A DNA stretch of 64,000 nucleotides, taken from NCBI RefSeq assembly GCF_025766255.1, contig NW_026516726.1, positions 124,001-188,000 of the forward strand, written 5' to 3'. How positions within the stretch are numbered: position 1 is the stretch's first letter; the number at the start of each line of letters is the position of its first letter. The notes under the pieces are model-generated. The model searched no databases and had not been told where the DNA came from. It saw nothing but the letters and a program-made list of their open reading frames with translations. The DNA comes from Zychaea mexicana (taxonomy: Eukaryota > Mucoromycota > Mucoromycetes > Mucorales > Lichtheimiaceae). Both the position numbers and the translations under genes were made by a program. Below are positions 47,876 through 60,724 of this stretch, piece by piece.

Positions 47876-50506
47876 ATGTCGGATACAAATGGTAAAGCGG
47901 ACAACCACACCATGGCCCCTCATCATCACTACAACGAGACGTAACCGAACTTTCATTTATTTCTCACAGACACGGCAGCCGAAGCATTTCAGCAAAAGGA
48001 AGCAGAATGGAAAAGCCAGCTTTCGACACTGCGCACTAAACTCACACAAGCTGGAAATCATTTGAAATCACTGGCGCAAGAGAATGCGCATTTGACTAAA
48101 CAAATCAAAGAGCATGCAGATCAAGCATCATCTTCAAAGAAAGAACGCGACGAAAACAGCCGAATAGCTACCAATCTAGTAACTGCCCTGGAAACGGCGC
48201 TCGGTCATCAAACTGTACCTGATGTTTCCTCACCTGCAGAATTTGAAAAGTACGCTCGCACAGCAGAGGCGCGTTTCTCGACTGCGCTTCAAGACGTCAA
48301 GGAGGCAAAGACACAGTCTGAAGAAGGTAATGTGCCTAATATGTAATTATGTAGTGGCCAGTCCTGTCACGACACGTCCTTATTGTTCATATGATTTTCA
48401 GACAAGCAGGAGTTACAGAAACTCAGGGCAGAAAATGAAAAATTGGCGTCACAGTTGAAGGGTAATGAAACCTTTCTGTTTTCTGAAAAGATATAGCTCA
48501 GCTGTGAAGCTTATCAGAAACATGTAAATGATAGGTATATCGTCACAGAAAACCTCGCCATCCATCGACATGTCCTCCTCAGCTCCCAACGAAGCTGTTC
48601 AACAAAGTATACGCAATTTATCTGACGACCTTGAGAACGGAACAATCGATAGCTCCCTTCCACCTGATTTGCTGCAGTCGTTTGAAAAACTTCGTTCGAG
48701 TTGTGTGGATAAATTGGATACACTAAAGCACGAAAAGCGCGCTGCCGAGAGTGCTCAAAATGGTAGGCTCTTTTTCCTGGAAAAGAAAATGCCTTATGAT
48801 CACGGCATCATTCTGATAACTAGTAATGAAGAAAAGGCTAACAATGATATAACGCTATAATTAGATTTAAAACGGCAATCTACACTACTCCAACTTTCGG
48901 TCAACAACCTTAATGAAGAAAAGGAAAAGATATTGACCGAGAAAAACGACCTCACGAAGCAAATCGACAAATCCAAAGATCTTGAAGCACGTTGCAAAAC
49001 CCTTGAGGAACGGTTACAAACGGCAGAAAAACAAAAAGAGGAAAGCGAATCGCGCGTAAAAACTTTACAAGACGAGCATCAGAATTTGATATCAAAACTA
49101 TCGCATCTGAAAGAAACGCTGGCTCCACGGTTAGAAGCAGACAAACAACTTCGACAGCGTGTATCAGAATTGACTGCGCAGCTGGAGTCAACCGAACGTG
49201 ATTTATCGCAAGCCCGTGCAGATATGCTCAAACGCGACAAGGATGCATCGGATCAGCTCAGTCGTCAGGAACGAGAAATGGCCCAGTTACATTCCCAGAT
49301 TCTGCAGGTCCAGCAAGAAAGGGATGAATGGCAAGAAAATGCGACACAGCTGGAGGCTCATCGAAATCAGTTAGAAGGGGAGTATCAGCGGGTCAAAAAT
49401 GATTTTGATGTGCTACATCGACAGCGAGAAACAGAGCTAAAGGAACATGAGTTTGAGCGATCGAGTCTCGCAAACTTACAAACTGTTCTCGAAGAATTCC
49501 AAGCAAGTGAGTTTTCTTTTGCCTGGTATAAGACTTTGTTTATGCTGCACCCAAAGAATGAATGAATGTTACTGAACAAGAAACAATCTATACTTATTAC
49601 TAGGCAAAGATAGCGAAGTACGTGCAGCAGTGGAACATATGCAGCGCCAGCTGGATATGACCAAAAAAGCGTGCGCGGAATACCAAGAGCGAGCACGCGT
49701 GGCAGAGGTAGGAACAAACGAGGGCGGTACTTTTGATGTTACGGATCCCTAAACTTTTTCCTGTCATGTGTAGAGTTCTCTGGAACAGTATCAGCAAGAT
49801 GTTGCCAAGATACAGCGATACGAGCAAGAGATCAAGGAAAAAAATCTGTTAATAGGAAAATTGCGCCATGAAGGTTGGTTTTTTCGAATTATTATTTGGT
49901 GAGAAGAAAAACTAAAACTTTCTCTCAATACAGCTATTATACTTAACGAGCATCTTATCGAGGCCATGCGACGACTCAAAGAAGAAACGAATGATAGCAG
50001 TGTGGATAGGTAAAGACAACTGAATTGGCTAATATGTGTATAGATAATTACTGACTTGTCGCTATAGACAGCTTATTGCAAACTTGATCATAGGTTTCTT
50101 CCTGGCACCACGAGGGGATCCAAAGCGCTTTGAGATATTGAGCATCATTGCTAGTGTACTACAAATGACAGATGAACAGAAGGAGCACATAGGTCTTTTA
50201 AGGCCGAACAAAAACTCACAGGCATCATTCTCGCCAAACTCATCTCCACCGGGTTGGACAGCCGCTCGTCAACAACAGCAAAGCAATGACACACAACAGG
50301 TAAACAAAGTAACTAGCCAATGTGTTTTAAACGATCGGGACTAAGCGATTCTTTTTGTCCCTTTATTATAGTCATTTACGGATGCTTGGATATCATTCTT
50401 GTTGAAGGAATCGAGCGCATACCATCCCCGCAAAGGCGACGATAAGAGTAAACCACTTTCCGCACCAACATCTCCAGGTCCCGATAAAAATGTATCTGAT
50501 ATATAA
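47876..50506 (+). CDS. RUD3: Golgin with GRAB domain (Rud3/GMAP-210 type)
   Basis: Exon 1 is short (MSDTN, 47876-47891), then DTAAEAFQQKEAEWKSQLST. Nearly all the protein is coiled coil rich in Glu, Lys, Gln and Leu (for example LEARCKTLEERLQTAEKQKE) over about eight exons. Near the C-terminus comes VDRQLIANLIIGFFLAPRGD, PKRFEILSIIASVLQMTDEQ, the GRIP-related Arf-binding (GRAB) domain of Rud3 and GMAP-210. After a low-complexity linker it ends SFTDAWISFLLKESSAY..DKNVSDI, stop 50504-50506. Rud3 tethers vesicles at the cis-Golgi through Arf1. The order of coiled coil then GRAB fits Rud3 better than Imh1, which ends in a GRIP domain. Confidence 0.85.
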
Positions 50507-50841
50507 TACCGACCTTAAAAAACAGATGGATACATATATACATATAAAGACGTTATAGCCAATTATTTTGGCATTTTTAATATTAAAAAAACAGCATGTA
50601 CGATTAGAATGAAAAGAGGAATAATGGGTCCAATTGCAGAGGATAGATGCGAGTTATAACGAAAAGAAAATGTGTTATTGACAAGAGAGTACATATGAAA
50701 TCGTTGAATGGGAGGATGGGTTTAGAAACGATTACGGGAAGAAAGGTGGTTGCATTTGTGGCCAAAAATATGGGTTGTTCCTAAATTATATCAATGGTGT
50801 TAATGCCAGCCAATTGCTTGTCCATTGTTTGCCTCACAAAC
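50507..50841. other. Convergent 3' region between golgin and Fip1 genes
   Basis: A 335 bp AT-rich stretch between two stop codons, with no open frame or motif of note. Confidence 0.4.
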
Positions 50842-52393
50842 TTACATCATATTGTTGTCTCCACCATCCTTATCATTATTCCCGTCTTGTCTGTTCGATG
50901 GTCGTCCTATATAAGCAAAGCATGAGTTAATGTTATGCCTCCAATTGGTAAGCCATAGCAATAATAGTATTACCTAATCGACCACCACGTCCGCCAATAT
51001 TCACTGGACCTCTGTTGCCAACACCACGCATGACGGCTGGACTTGAACCACTCTGTGCTGGTGAGCTCATGCCAGGAGGAGGAACACCCATAGGAGGCAT
51101 ACCCAACATCGGATTCGGCATACCAGGCATACCCAAGGACATGCCGCCGTCAACCATGGCACCTGGAGGCATCATCATACCCATTGGCATAAATTCGCTC
51201 ATGTCCATATCACCCATCATCTATATATAACCGTATTCCATGGTTACTTAATAAAACTCATCTAGTATCTTCCTTTTCATTCATCTTTACCTTTTTATTT
51301 TCTCTAAACATTTTCTGTTGGGCACAATATGCCTTCCAGGTTACTTCGTTGAAGCCGTAATTGAAATAATCGGTAATATCAGCACCTATAAAAATTTGTA
51401 CAGTTAGCCAAGTTCTCTGTGATGCCATGTACACACAAAGCGCTGAGAAAACCCCTTGCTTCTTTTTCTTACCAGGCTTCCTCCAGGGTCTATCTTCAAA
51501 AGAGTCTAGATCCACTTCAGTGATGGGTTGGCCATTATATTCACCAACTTGCTCCAAGTTGACCCCACTGACTGCACTGCTGCCCTTTCCGCCCTGCTGT
51601 CCTGAAACTCCGTGACCGCTCGCATTGACTTGAGGCGATGATGAAGATGCTGGGGTAGCTGCTAGTCGTGATTGCTGACCAGGCTTTATGCTAACGAGTG
51701 ATGCTCCAGATTTTTCGTCTTGAGCACTTGAAGGTTCTGCTCCTCCTTGTGATGATTCAATGTTGGTTTCCGGTTCCAGAATAATTTCGAGGTCCTTTTA
51801 GTATTCGTTTATTAGTAAATTATCACTTTTTCTGACATGACAGAAAATATTACTCACATCTTCACTCTCGTATTCTTCCATATCATCTGCCTCTGAATGG
51901 GCTTTTTGTTCGATATTGCTCTCTTGATCAACTTCCATATCCTGCTTTGCACCGATTTCTTGGGTCCTGAGAGAGAAAAGGAGAGAGCACAGAGAGAATT
52001 AGGCAATCGTTACAATTATCGTAGGGTGTATCTGAGTGTTTGTGGATATAGACGGCCTAACTTACTCGTTTGCCGAACTGCTGCCATATAGCTGGTATAA
52101 ATCGTCGTCTTCTTGTACTAATTCTGGAGAGTTAATAGATTCTAAATTTGACAGTGCTAAAAAAGAAAAAAGAAATAGCCGTGACCATGTACTCCACACT
52201 AACCTCGTGCATCGGCTTTTGCTGAATCCTTCGCAGAAGAGCCCTGTGCTTTGGCAATGTTGCTGCTATCCATTTCTGTGTCCTTGTCTACGTCGTTTTT
52301 AGCTGTAGCAGCACCGCCACTGCCAGCATTAGATGAGGATCCGTATAAAAATTCGTCTACGTCGTCATCGTCGATCTCGTTATTAGGGTTCAT
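50842..52393 (-). CDS. FIP1: Fip1-type mRNA polyadenylation factor
   Basis: The N-terminus is acidic ([20 protein letters not shown]), then [20 protein letters not shown], an acidic stretch, and a Ser/Gln/Gly-rich part. The conserved Fip1 motif follows: [37 protein letters not shown]. The C-terminus is rich in Met, Gly and Pro ([23 protein letters not shown]) and ends KDGGDNNMM, stop 50842-50844. Five or six exons. Fip1 connects poly(A) polymerase to the cleavage and polyadenylation complex in the nucleus through its disordered N-terminus. The Met/Pro-rich tail is typical. The start codon faces that of the beta-galactosidase gene 96 bp away. Confidence 0.92.
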
Positions 52394-52489
52394 TTTGAAA
52401 AAAGAAAAAAGCAAGTTGGGTTTCCTGCATCAGCTCCGACAACCCAACGCTTCTTTAAAGCATTTCTGCCTGGCGGTTCCTTGAACGCG
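52394..52489. promoter_or_regulatory. Very short divergent promoter of FIP1 and the GH35 gene
   Basis: Only 96 bp separate the two ATGs. GTTGGGTT (52415-52422) and AACCCAAC (52441-52448) form an 8-bp inverted repeat with 18 bp between. A TTTAAAG-like element (52454-52460) lies on the GH35 side. No room exists for separate core promoters of usual size. Confidence 0.55.
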
Positions 52490-55400
52490 ATGGCTGAAAT
52501 GACACCTCTTTTTGCACTTTTCGCCCTCATACCCGTTTTCCTTTCTGCGTTGGTTGTTTATACGCATCAGAGAACTCATGGTACACTTGACATTACAACG
52601 GCCTCTGTGGCGTACGATCGACAGCAATATGGCGATTTACTCGACTGGGACAAATACGCATTGGAAGTTGAAGGCAAGCCGACAATGATCTTTTCCGCCG
52701 AGTTCCACTATTGGCGCGTGCCCGACCGCGAACGATGGCCCACCATTTTAAAGCAATACAAGATCATGGGCATGAACGCCATACGCATTTATTTCCACTG
52801 GGGCTATCACTCGTCAGCCGAGGGCGTCTACAACTTTGAAGGCAATCGTGATATTGACTATTTGCTCAATATCTGCGAGGAGCTAGGATTATTCGTTTTA
52901 GCCGCCCCAGGTCCGTATATCTGTGCTGAAGTGCAAGCAGGCGGTTATCCATCCTGGCTTATCGCCAAGCGACACTTACGTATCCGCCATAATGAGTTTA
53001 TGTTGTGGCGAACGTATGACGAAGAGTTTGCCGGATACGAAATACAGTGGCTTAACCATGTGTTGCCAATTATTGCCAAGCATCAGATTACACTTAACGG
53101 CAAGTCCAACAAGAAGGGTTGTGTTCTTGCGCTCCAGCTTGACAATGAGCTCTTTGAGACCATGGCTGTCATATTGCCGATCGGTCTGCGCGACCAGATG
53201 CGCGTGCTTGCCAAGGCTGCACGTGATGCAGGCATTACCGTCCCATTATTCAGCAATGATGGTTTCGAGGAGAGCAGCTGGGTGCCGCGCCCCGCTACCA
53301 CGAAGAAAAAGGAAAAGAGTTTTGGGCTTGATCTCTACGGCTTTGACAAATATGTTGGTAAGTTTTCCTCTGTTTCTTCCCTTCTACCCGACCGTCTAGC
53401 ATATTTGATACATGTCTGGTACTTACTCTTATGGCTAACGATATTTGAATATCAGTATTTGCTCCTACAAGTGCACCCACGAGTTGGTTTTTGGATACTG
53501 GAAACTCCACCGCGAGCTGGAAAGATTGGAACCCAAAACAAATGGAAAAGTCAATCGACCGTCTCGAAAAAACTGTGCGCGCTTTTGGAGGAGGTGCTAA
53601 AGAGGTAATATGCACATACTACACAACAATTTTTATTAATACGGAATAACTGATACTAGTATATAACTTATCCGCAACTAGTCACCCATGTTTATCCCTG
53701 AGCTACAAGGCGGCTGGTTCAATCACTATCAGCTGGAACACACCTACGACATGATTTACGAATTTTACGGTGATCAATATACCAAACTTTTAGTCGATTC
53801 GTGCTTAGCGCAAGGCATATCCATTGTCAGTCTCTATATGACATATGGCGGAACCAACTGGGGAACAATTGGAGACCCGTAAGTTTTGCAATCAATTTGG
53901 ATGACATGCACAGATTTTATCGCCGTGTAACTTACTCGAACGATAAAATATTGCCAGAGATGTTTACACGTCATATGACTATTCGGGATGTATTCGTGAA
54001 TATGGATATTTGTCAATGCGTGGACGCAACCTGCGCCAGACGATTCTTTTTGCCCGATCATTCGACCCTTACTTTACAAAGACCGAAAAATTGCAGAAGC
54101 GTTCTATCAAATCATCCGCGAAAAAGACAATCAACACGCAACGCGTCTCTGTAAACCAGGACCAGCCTGTGTTGTTCACATTCCTACGAAACTATAACAG
54201 AGACCGACAAGAACTTTTTGACCTGACCGTGCAGAATCCCGAGGGCAATTTTACCATGCCATGCTATTTACCGTACAAGACATCGTTCACTGCTGTCGGC
54301 GACTACCGTGCCGCTAATGGTTTGCATCTTTTGCAAGCAACGATACCTATCCATCTACGTATGGCCAATCCGGAAACAAACGAAGAAGTTTGGATTGTCG
54401 AACCCAACCAGTTTGGCGGTTTGGCCTTTGAGCACAGGGAAATGGAAATCTCTGGTAACATGCAAGAAGACGTTTTGCGGCGACACGGTCCTGCTGATGT
54501 TCTCAAGTTTGAAAAGAACGAAGGCTGGAGCAAACTGTCCACCACAACTGGAAACTTATACCTTGTTGGATTGACCAAGGCCCAGGTCAGCACATTGTAC
54601 GCAGACTTCGAGTCGGTATACTGGAACGAGGGCAACGGACGAATGCCCGGATTAATTGCTTGGGGTGCAGACGAAATGTATTACAACACAAACACTAGAC
54701 AGCTGGAGATCAACTATCGCCGATCTGACAGCAGTATTCACATCGTGTCGTTTGAAAAACCGGCAGATAGCCGGTTTGCTGCTGTTTCGCGTGGTGTTTA
54801 CAACATGCCTCACATGTACACGATGGAGTTCCAACACGCTCACCAGAAACTTCCGCTGCCTGTTCAAATCGCATTGCGAGACTGGGAAGTACGACCAGTA
54901 AATTTCCAATCCCTGCCATGGCAGCCGCTTAAACGACTTACAAATACCTCGGAGCCAACTTTTGAAGCGCTCGACTACCATTATACCAGCGGACACGTAC
55001 TTTATCGAACCACATTTGAAACGCCTGACAGTGGCCGACAAGTCAAGCTCTCGCTTAACATGCGAAACCGTGCAACTGTCATGTTGAACGGCCAAATCAT
55101 TGGCGGACACACAACATACTCGCGACAATTGTTTTCTCCTGGAGCAAAGATCGGACCAGACCCGTGGTTTATGGGCTCTCAAACGTACGATTTGACGCCG
55201 TATCTGCTGCGCGATGATACCGAGTCCGCATTGAATGAACTCGTAGTGCTTGTCGACAGCTTTGGTCTCGCTCGCCAGGCGTTCATCATGAATGATGTCC
55301 GCAACCCGCGCGGCATTATAAAGGCTAAACTCCAGGGCTTGAGCCAGAAGCACCCGGCCGAGTGGCAAATCACGGGCGTGGATGTACGAACCTTGGACAA

Positions 55401-55905
55401 CCAGTACAACTCTTGCGGATTTCCTGATGAACGAACTGAAGGGCGATGGGAACTGCTCGGATCACGCGTTGAGCAAGATCGAACGCTATACCGGATGTCG
55501 CTCAACACCGGCCAAGGTGTACAGTGGGTGCGTTTCCGATTCGATGCATTGACAAAGAGTCGGTCTTCGGACTTCTCTGTGCCCCTGCGACTGCATATGG
55601 ACGGTCCGTTCACTGCTTATGTGTTCCTTAACGATGCGATCATTGCTCGGTACTACGGCAACGGTGATAGTCCCCAGCATGATTTCTACGTTCCTGATGG
55701 CCTTGTACGACAACGTAACGCAGTGCGCATGCTCATGTACAGCTGGGAAGACACTACAGGCGAAATATCTATCAATGGGTGGCCTATCAAAATGGATAGC
55801 GGTAATTTGATCTCCAGCAGCGAAACTGACGCAGTCAGTGTCACTGGTAGCACTACAGAGGTCCTCAATGAATATCTGACATGGAAAGAAAACGTACGAG
55901 TCTGA
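52490..55905 (+). CDS. Glycoside hydrolase family 35 beta-galactosidase
   Basis: Four exons: 52490-53357, about 53457-53605, about 53683-53880 and 53960-55905. The N-terminus is a hydrophobic signal or signal-anchor (TPLFALFALIPVFLSALVVY). The GH35 core reads FSAEFHYWRVPDRERWPTIL, AIRIYFHWGYHSSAEGVYNF, APGPYICAEVQAGGYPSWLI (acid/base Glu), LQLDNELFE and FIPELQGGWFNHY (nucleophile Glu), then YMTYGGTNWGTIGDPDVYTS. The later exon encodes the beta-sandwich domains with no visible break. Total about 1,020 residues, near the fungal GH35 size. It releases terminal galactose from galactosides, probably outside the cell or in the vacuole. The start at 52490 is the first true ATG. The next gene is a mutarotase. 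Confidence 0.92.
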
Positions 55906-56031
55906 TGGGAAGAGGAGCCAAAAATTCACTAGTGTATACCGTTATGGAGATTATATATATGGATTTTATTTTTGTACAGTTGTTTTCTTTTTTGAATGGG
56001 ATTTCTTAAAAATATACAAAGCTATCGCCGT

Positions 56032-57322
56032 TTATTGACGAACACCGAATGTAAAGACGGTCTTGCTGCCGTAAGTCTCGCCCTTCTTCAACAGCACGCT
56101 GCTCTGCCAGTCAGGCTTGTTGGGAGCATCGGGATTGCGCGAGCTTTCCAAGCAGAAACCAGCGTGCTCACCATAGGCAACACCGTCCTGGGATTTCTTG
56201 CCTGTGAAAACACCTGACTTGACAAAGTTACCGGTATAGAACTGGAAGGCGGGTTCCGTCGTAGCAAACTCCATTTGGATACCCGTTTCAGGAGCATACG
56301 CATAAACGGCCTTGCGCAAAGGCAGATCCGAAGTGTTGATGACATAGTCCTTATGGATCACATAAGGATGATCATAGCCGTTCGTGCTCTTGAGCTCATC
56401 TTTACGGGCACCAATCGTAGTACCAGCCTTGTCACCCTGTCCAAATACAACCACACATTAGTTTCCAAAAAGATATATACTACGAATACTATCACATCCC
56501 CCTTTCTCTTCTTACCGTAAAGTCCATGTATGGAGCATCAGACCAGCTGCACTCCTTGCCAGTAGGCAATGCATTTTCATCCAGTTCCAAGAAACCCTTG
56601 ACTTCGTCGGTCATTGTAATCTGAGTGTTCAAGATGTTTGGATTCTGGGACACGCCGGCCAAGTTAAAGTAGTTGTGGTTGGTCAAGTTCACCACAGTAT
56701 CCTTGCTGGTAGTGGCCTTGTATGTAATTTCCAAAGAGTTTGTGTCGGTGACCGTGTATGTCACGGTTGTCTTGAGCTCACCAGGGTAGCCCTGGTCACC
56801 ATCAGGAGATACGAGATCCAGTTGGATAGAAGCAGGCTCTTGAGAAAGAATGGTTACATCCCACTTCTTCTTGTCAAAACCTTCGAGACCGCCGTGGAGT
56901 GCGTTGGGGCCATTGTTGGTAGCCAACTGATAGGTTTCACCGTCCACGGTAAACTTGCCCTCGCCAATGCTAAACATAAGTCCCCATGATTGCTTATGCG
57001 TCAGTATACGTGTACTAATATCCATCACCGTGCACTCTTGGTGATAAACAAATATATCGTTCTATGCACAAGCTGTACTTTACCGGTTAGCATAGCGACC
57101 AATCAAAGCGCCAAAAAATGGGTTGTCAGCGTTCTTGTAGGTTTCATAGTCGTCAAAGCCAACGGTTACATCGCGAATGACACCATTCTTGTCGGGTACG
57201 AGAGTATGTGACAGAGTGCCACCATAGTTCAGCACCATGACCGACAGGGTCTTTGCTGGGTTGATGAGAACATATTGGTCAATGCCATTGGCGGGATCGA
57301 TGGTGGTCTTTACTACTGGCAT
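56032..57322 (-). CDS. GALM: Aldose 1-epimerase (galactose mutarotase)
   Basis: Three exons. The first (57322 down to about 57085) reads MPVVKTTIDPANGIDQYVLI, VMVLNYGGTLSHTLVPDKNG, VGFDDYETYKNADNPFFGAL, IGRYANR. The second has IGEGKFTVDGETYQLATNNG, NALHGG (catalytic His), TVVNLTNHNYFNLAG (second His) and LPTGKECSWSDAPYMDF. The third has YDHPYVI, FYTGNFV, HAGFCLESSRNPDAPN (catalytic base Glu) and ends TFGVRQ, stop 56032-56034. About 350 residues, as usual. It interconverts alpha and beta anomers of galactose for the Leloir pathway. No signal peptide is present, so it is cytosolic. It is convergent with the beta-galactosidase, with 126 bp between stops. Confidence 0.94.
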
Positions 57323-58571
57323 GTTTAAGAATATAACAAATGGAAAAGGTAATTGCTAACAAGTGTAATATACTTTAGAGCAAGCGCGCGTAAATTTAGG
57401 ATGTCTTTCGCTTTAAAAAAGGCTCCAGCGCTAACAGGTGCTTAAAACCCGATTGGCTAGCACGGATCGGGTAATTTGGGTTTGCGGGCCTTTCCTTATG
57501 CGAATAAGGTTCATTTTTCCCGTCTTCTCACACACAGACAAAAGCGGGTAGATGCACACTGCATGGCAAATTCTACGGGCAGCGAGCGGGTACGATCTCC
57601 AATATTACCCTCCCTTCCCCATATTCCTCGGTGATTTTTTAGCTCTTCTCAATGCGATGATGATAGACATTACATGAGCCAAAAAATCAGTAAACATTGG
57701 CCACGTTATTACTTTTGCAGAGTTCTGTGGAACTTTTGATTACGTAAGTTACCGTCTATACGTCATTAGCTCAATGCGTAGTTTAAAGAATGTGACAAAG
57801 ACAGGTTGGCTCTCTTTTTCGAAGGCTCCACAGAAACGATAGTTTTCGATGTATTTCCGGGCATTGGATAATAAAATGGCCTAAAATAACACTACTGCCC
57901 TCGTCGACCACATGTTACTGTATGTAACACCAACACAGAAAAAGACAGAAATGCTAGCGTTCGATAAGGATGAAGTGAAGGAGAAGAAAATCATGTTCAT
58001 CGGGTCCAATAGTAGTTTTATTGCTGGGACATGAAATCTGGATAGGAACATATTCAAGGAGGGATATCGTTGGGTATGTCAAGGGATACATGTAATGAAT
58101 GTGCTGTGTAACTGGTAAGATAGTGAAGAGGAAAACAATGAGATCAATTCAATAAGTGGAGGCCCACAAGAATGCTCCCTCTTGATAACTTTTCTTCCTC
58201 AGAGTACAGTATTCATCATAATGGCATCAGGTATCAATTGGCGCAGTAGATTCCCTTTAATTACACCGTCATTTGAGTTCACCAGTTCGCTATCACTGAG
58301 TGCTTACTTGTCTTCTTACTCCTGTTAGCCTTCGCACTTGTGGAATGTGGCCTTGAAATAGTAAAATACGGTTTTTTTTCTCTTGAACGGGCCACCACTG
58401 TGTCATAGACAACATACCTCAACCTCTGCTATGATGATCACCAATTGCCCAACAACGTCATCATCAATCACTATTCAATTTTTCCATTTAGTTACACTAT
58501 TAAAGTCCATAGTAAAAGATACATATATAAATCTATATGACATAGTCTTTGAATAATAAAACGCTAATCAG
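57323..58571. other. Upstream region of the mutarotase gene and spacer
   Basis: The first 200 bp upstream of the mutarotase start contains a CCAAT motif in reverse (GATTGG near 57450) and a gapped palindrome CCTTAT-GCGA-ATAAGG (57494-57509), both candidates for regulator binding. The rest up to 58571 is AT-rich with no open frame that I can support. Confidence 0.4.
57494..57509. promoter_or_regulatory. Palindrome upstream of the mutarotase gene
   Basis: CCTTAT and ATAAGG are perfect inverted arms around GCGA, 172-187 bp upstream of the ATG. The shape fits a dimeric regulator site. The regulator is unknown and the site could be chance. Confidence 0.3.
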
Positions 58572-60724
58572 TTATCTTGCTTCTTCTCTTAGCATCTGAT
58601 CTCCTGCCTTCCGGTTTCTTCTTGCCTTGCTGAATGCGCCCAACACATTCTTGGCCGGACTTTCTGTCTTTGTCTTGCAATTTCCACGGGGCAAGACAAG
58701 TGTTTCAACTGTCGTCGTCATATTACATCGTACATCAGACTCGGGTTCGTCGTCAAGCATGCTGCTCTCAACTAGTTCAATTGAACTGCTGATGGCATTC
58801 TATCAAATTGAGGGGAAGTGATTGTTTAGTGAGGACAAGATCGACACAGGTGTTATAGAGCATACTTTTGCTTTCAGGGTCAGTGTTAACAGCGGCAGCA
58901 GACCAGCTGTCATCAAGGACGGGCAGGTTGCGACTTCAAAGGCTGGTGTGCTGCGCAGACGACAAACATACTCCGGCGGGCAATCCAAGATGCTCATGGT
59001 CATTCTGAGATCTGTTCGAGATAAAAGTTACTTGTGTAGAACATGGTATAGTGGTCTTATAAGATCTGTGTATGAACAAAGACTTACGGAATTGGGTCGT
59101 GCCCACCGTGCGCAATGACCGAATTGCTTGCAACTTGATTTTGTATTTCGAAGCCGCCCGGACGAACATGCTTTTCAGCACTTTTAGACAGTGCAGTTGT
59201 GTTTCCACAATTTCTTTCTTGCTGATACCCGCACTGTCACCTTTTGCCACATTCAGAAGCGCCGTACTCGGTTCCGTTCCTGAGCAGAATCAAGTCAGGT
59301 CGGAACTTTCTCGCTGATTTTCAACGGCCTTGTCATTGACAACTCTACCACGGTTTTCATCAGTGCTGGTGGCGATACACGTTTGGTCTCTATAGATATA
59401 GCAGACCAGATAATGAGCGTTAATCCATTGATGCAAGTATACATTCTCATTGTTATACCTTCGTGTTTGGACATTGAGGCTCTCAAAGCACTCGTCCAAA
59501 AGTGACCAAACGTGAGCCACGAAATCCATTTCGGATCCACTGGTAGAGACCCAGTTTACGACATTCCACCTGTACAGGTGCAGGAATCTCAGAAGCAGAT
59601 CCTGCAACCAATCTTCATCACATTCATCATACGGATTGTAAGGGCCGAGGGCTTTGACTTGTTTCCAAACAGAGTCTAAAATTATTTTTTCGTCGGCTTC
59701 CTTGGTAAATGCCGGCATTGCCGATGATGCAGGCTGAGACCCTCTTGTGCCTTAATTGCAGCTTTGCAAGCAGCGGACGTCAGATCGAAGATGGCTTTAA
59801 CAGCGCTTGAAAGGGGAAGGAAAGCACGGTTTCCAGCAGAGGTGATGATGGCATATTGCTCATCAGTGAGGATATCCTTCCACACTGGATCACCCACGTC
59901 GAGGACGAATGAATTTACGGCGCTATAATAACAGCATTAAATTTTGGGATCAATTTATTAATTTACTCCAAAGTCCACTTATTGCTGGTACTCGCACTGG
60001 CGCCCAAATTTGGTACATAGTCCTCTACACAACTGCCGTCGGGTAACCGCCACTTTTTGGAATCTTCCAGTTGCTGGTATGCTTCTTCATATTCTGGCAT
60101 CATAGCTTCAAAAAACCGACACGAATCAGTCTCAGGGTTCTGCTATATAATGAATAAATACTATAGATTAATATCCTGTCGCAGATTCTGGAACCGAATA
60201 TAAATTCTACTGATGTCTTTTAACTAAAGCTTACGGTAGACCGGGATCTCTTGGATCCTTTGCTAGGAGGCTGCTGCTGCCATCGTTCTTGATGCTACTA
60301 CCGTTGGTCTCCTCATCACGACTCACACTGCTGCTTCCGTTGTTGTTATTGTCATCGTTGCTATCGACTACGTTTCCGAGCAGTTACACTGTATGTTTTC
60401 GTGTAAATTAAGGTAGAAACGACGATAAACAGTTCCATGGTATCTTTGAAACGTTCAAAAACACTAACCATCGTGTCGTAATGCCTCCCAGTCTATCCTT
60501 AGTTATTTTTCTAAACTTAACTATTAGTAAACATGCCAATATGATACCAAAAGAAAGCTGCACTGATCGTTTATCGAGCTTACCACCGAAACATTTAGCC
60601 TTTGAGCTACGGCCTTGACACGAGATGGCCAATATTGTTGAGGGTTTGCAATCACTGCAGTTCGGTTTAAAAGAGCGTTTTCGCGAACGAAGCTCGATAC
60701 CGATGGTGCCCCTGCATTACGCAA
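58572..60724 (-). pseudogene. Frameshifted member of a lineage-specific fungal gene family
   Basis: The frame starts MRNAGAPSVSSFVRENALLN, with YWPSRVKAVAQRLNV. Further exons give an Asn/Ser-rich linker, SCRFFEAMMPEYEEAYQQLE, KWRLPDGSCVEDYVPNLGAS, FVLDVGDPVWKDILTDEQYA, ADEKIILDSVWKQVKALGPY, DECDEDWLQDLLLRFLHLYR, ENRGRVVNDKAVENQR, PDLILLRNGTEYGASECGK, GISKKEIVETQLHCLKVLKS and a basic end MLREEAR (stop 58572-58574). At least three single-base frame changes interrupt it: near 59738 (KAQEG to SQPASS), near 59308 (NQRE to KFRPDL) and near 59248 (ECGK to GDSAG). The arrangement resembles a large uncharacterised family I know from Mucorales; function unknown. Alternatively some shifts could be sequencing errors. 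Confidence 0.6.
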
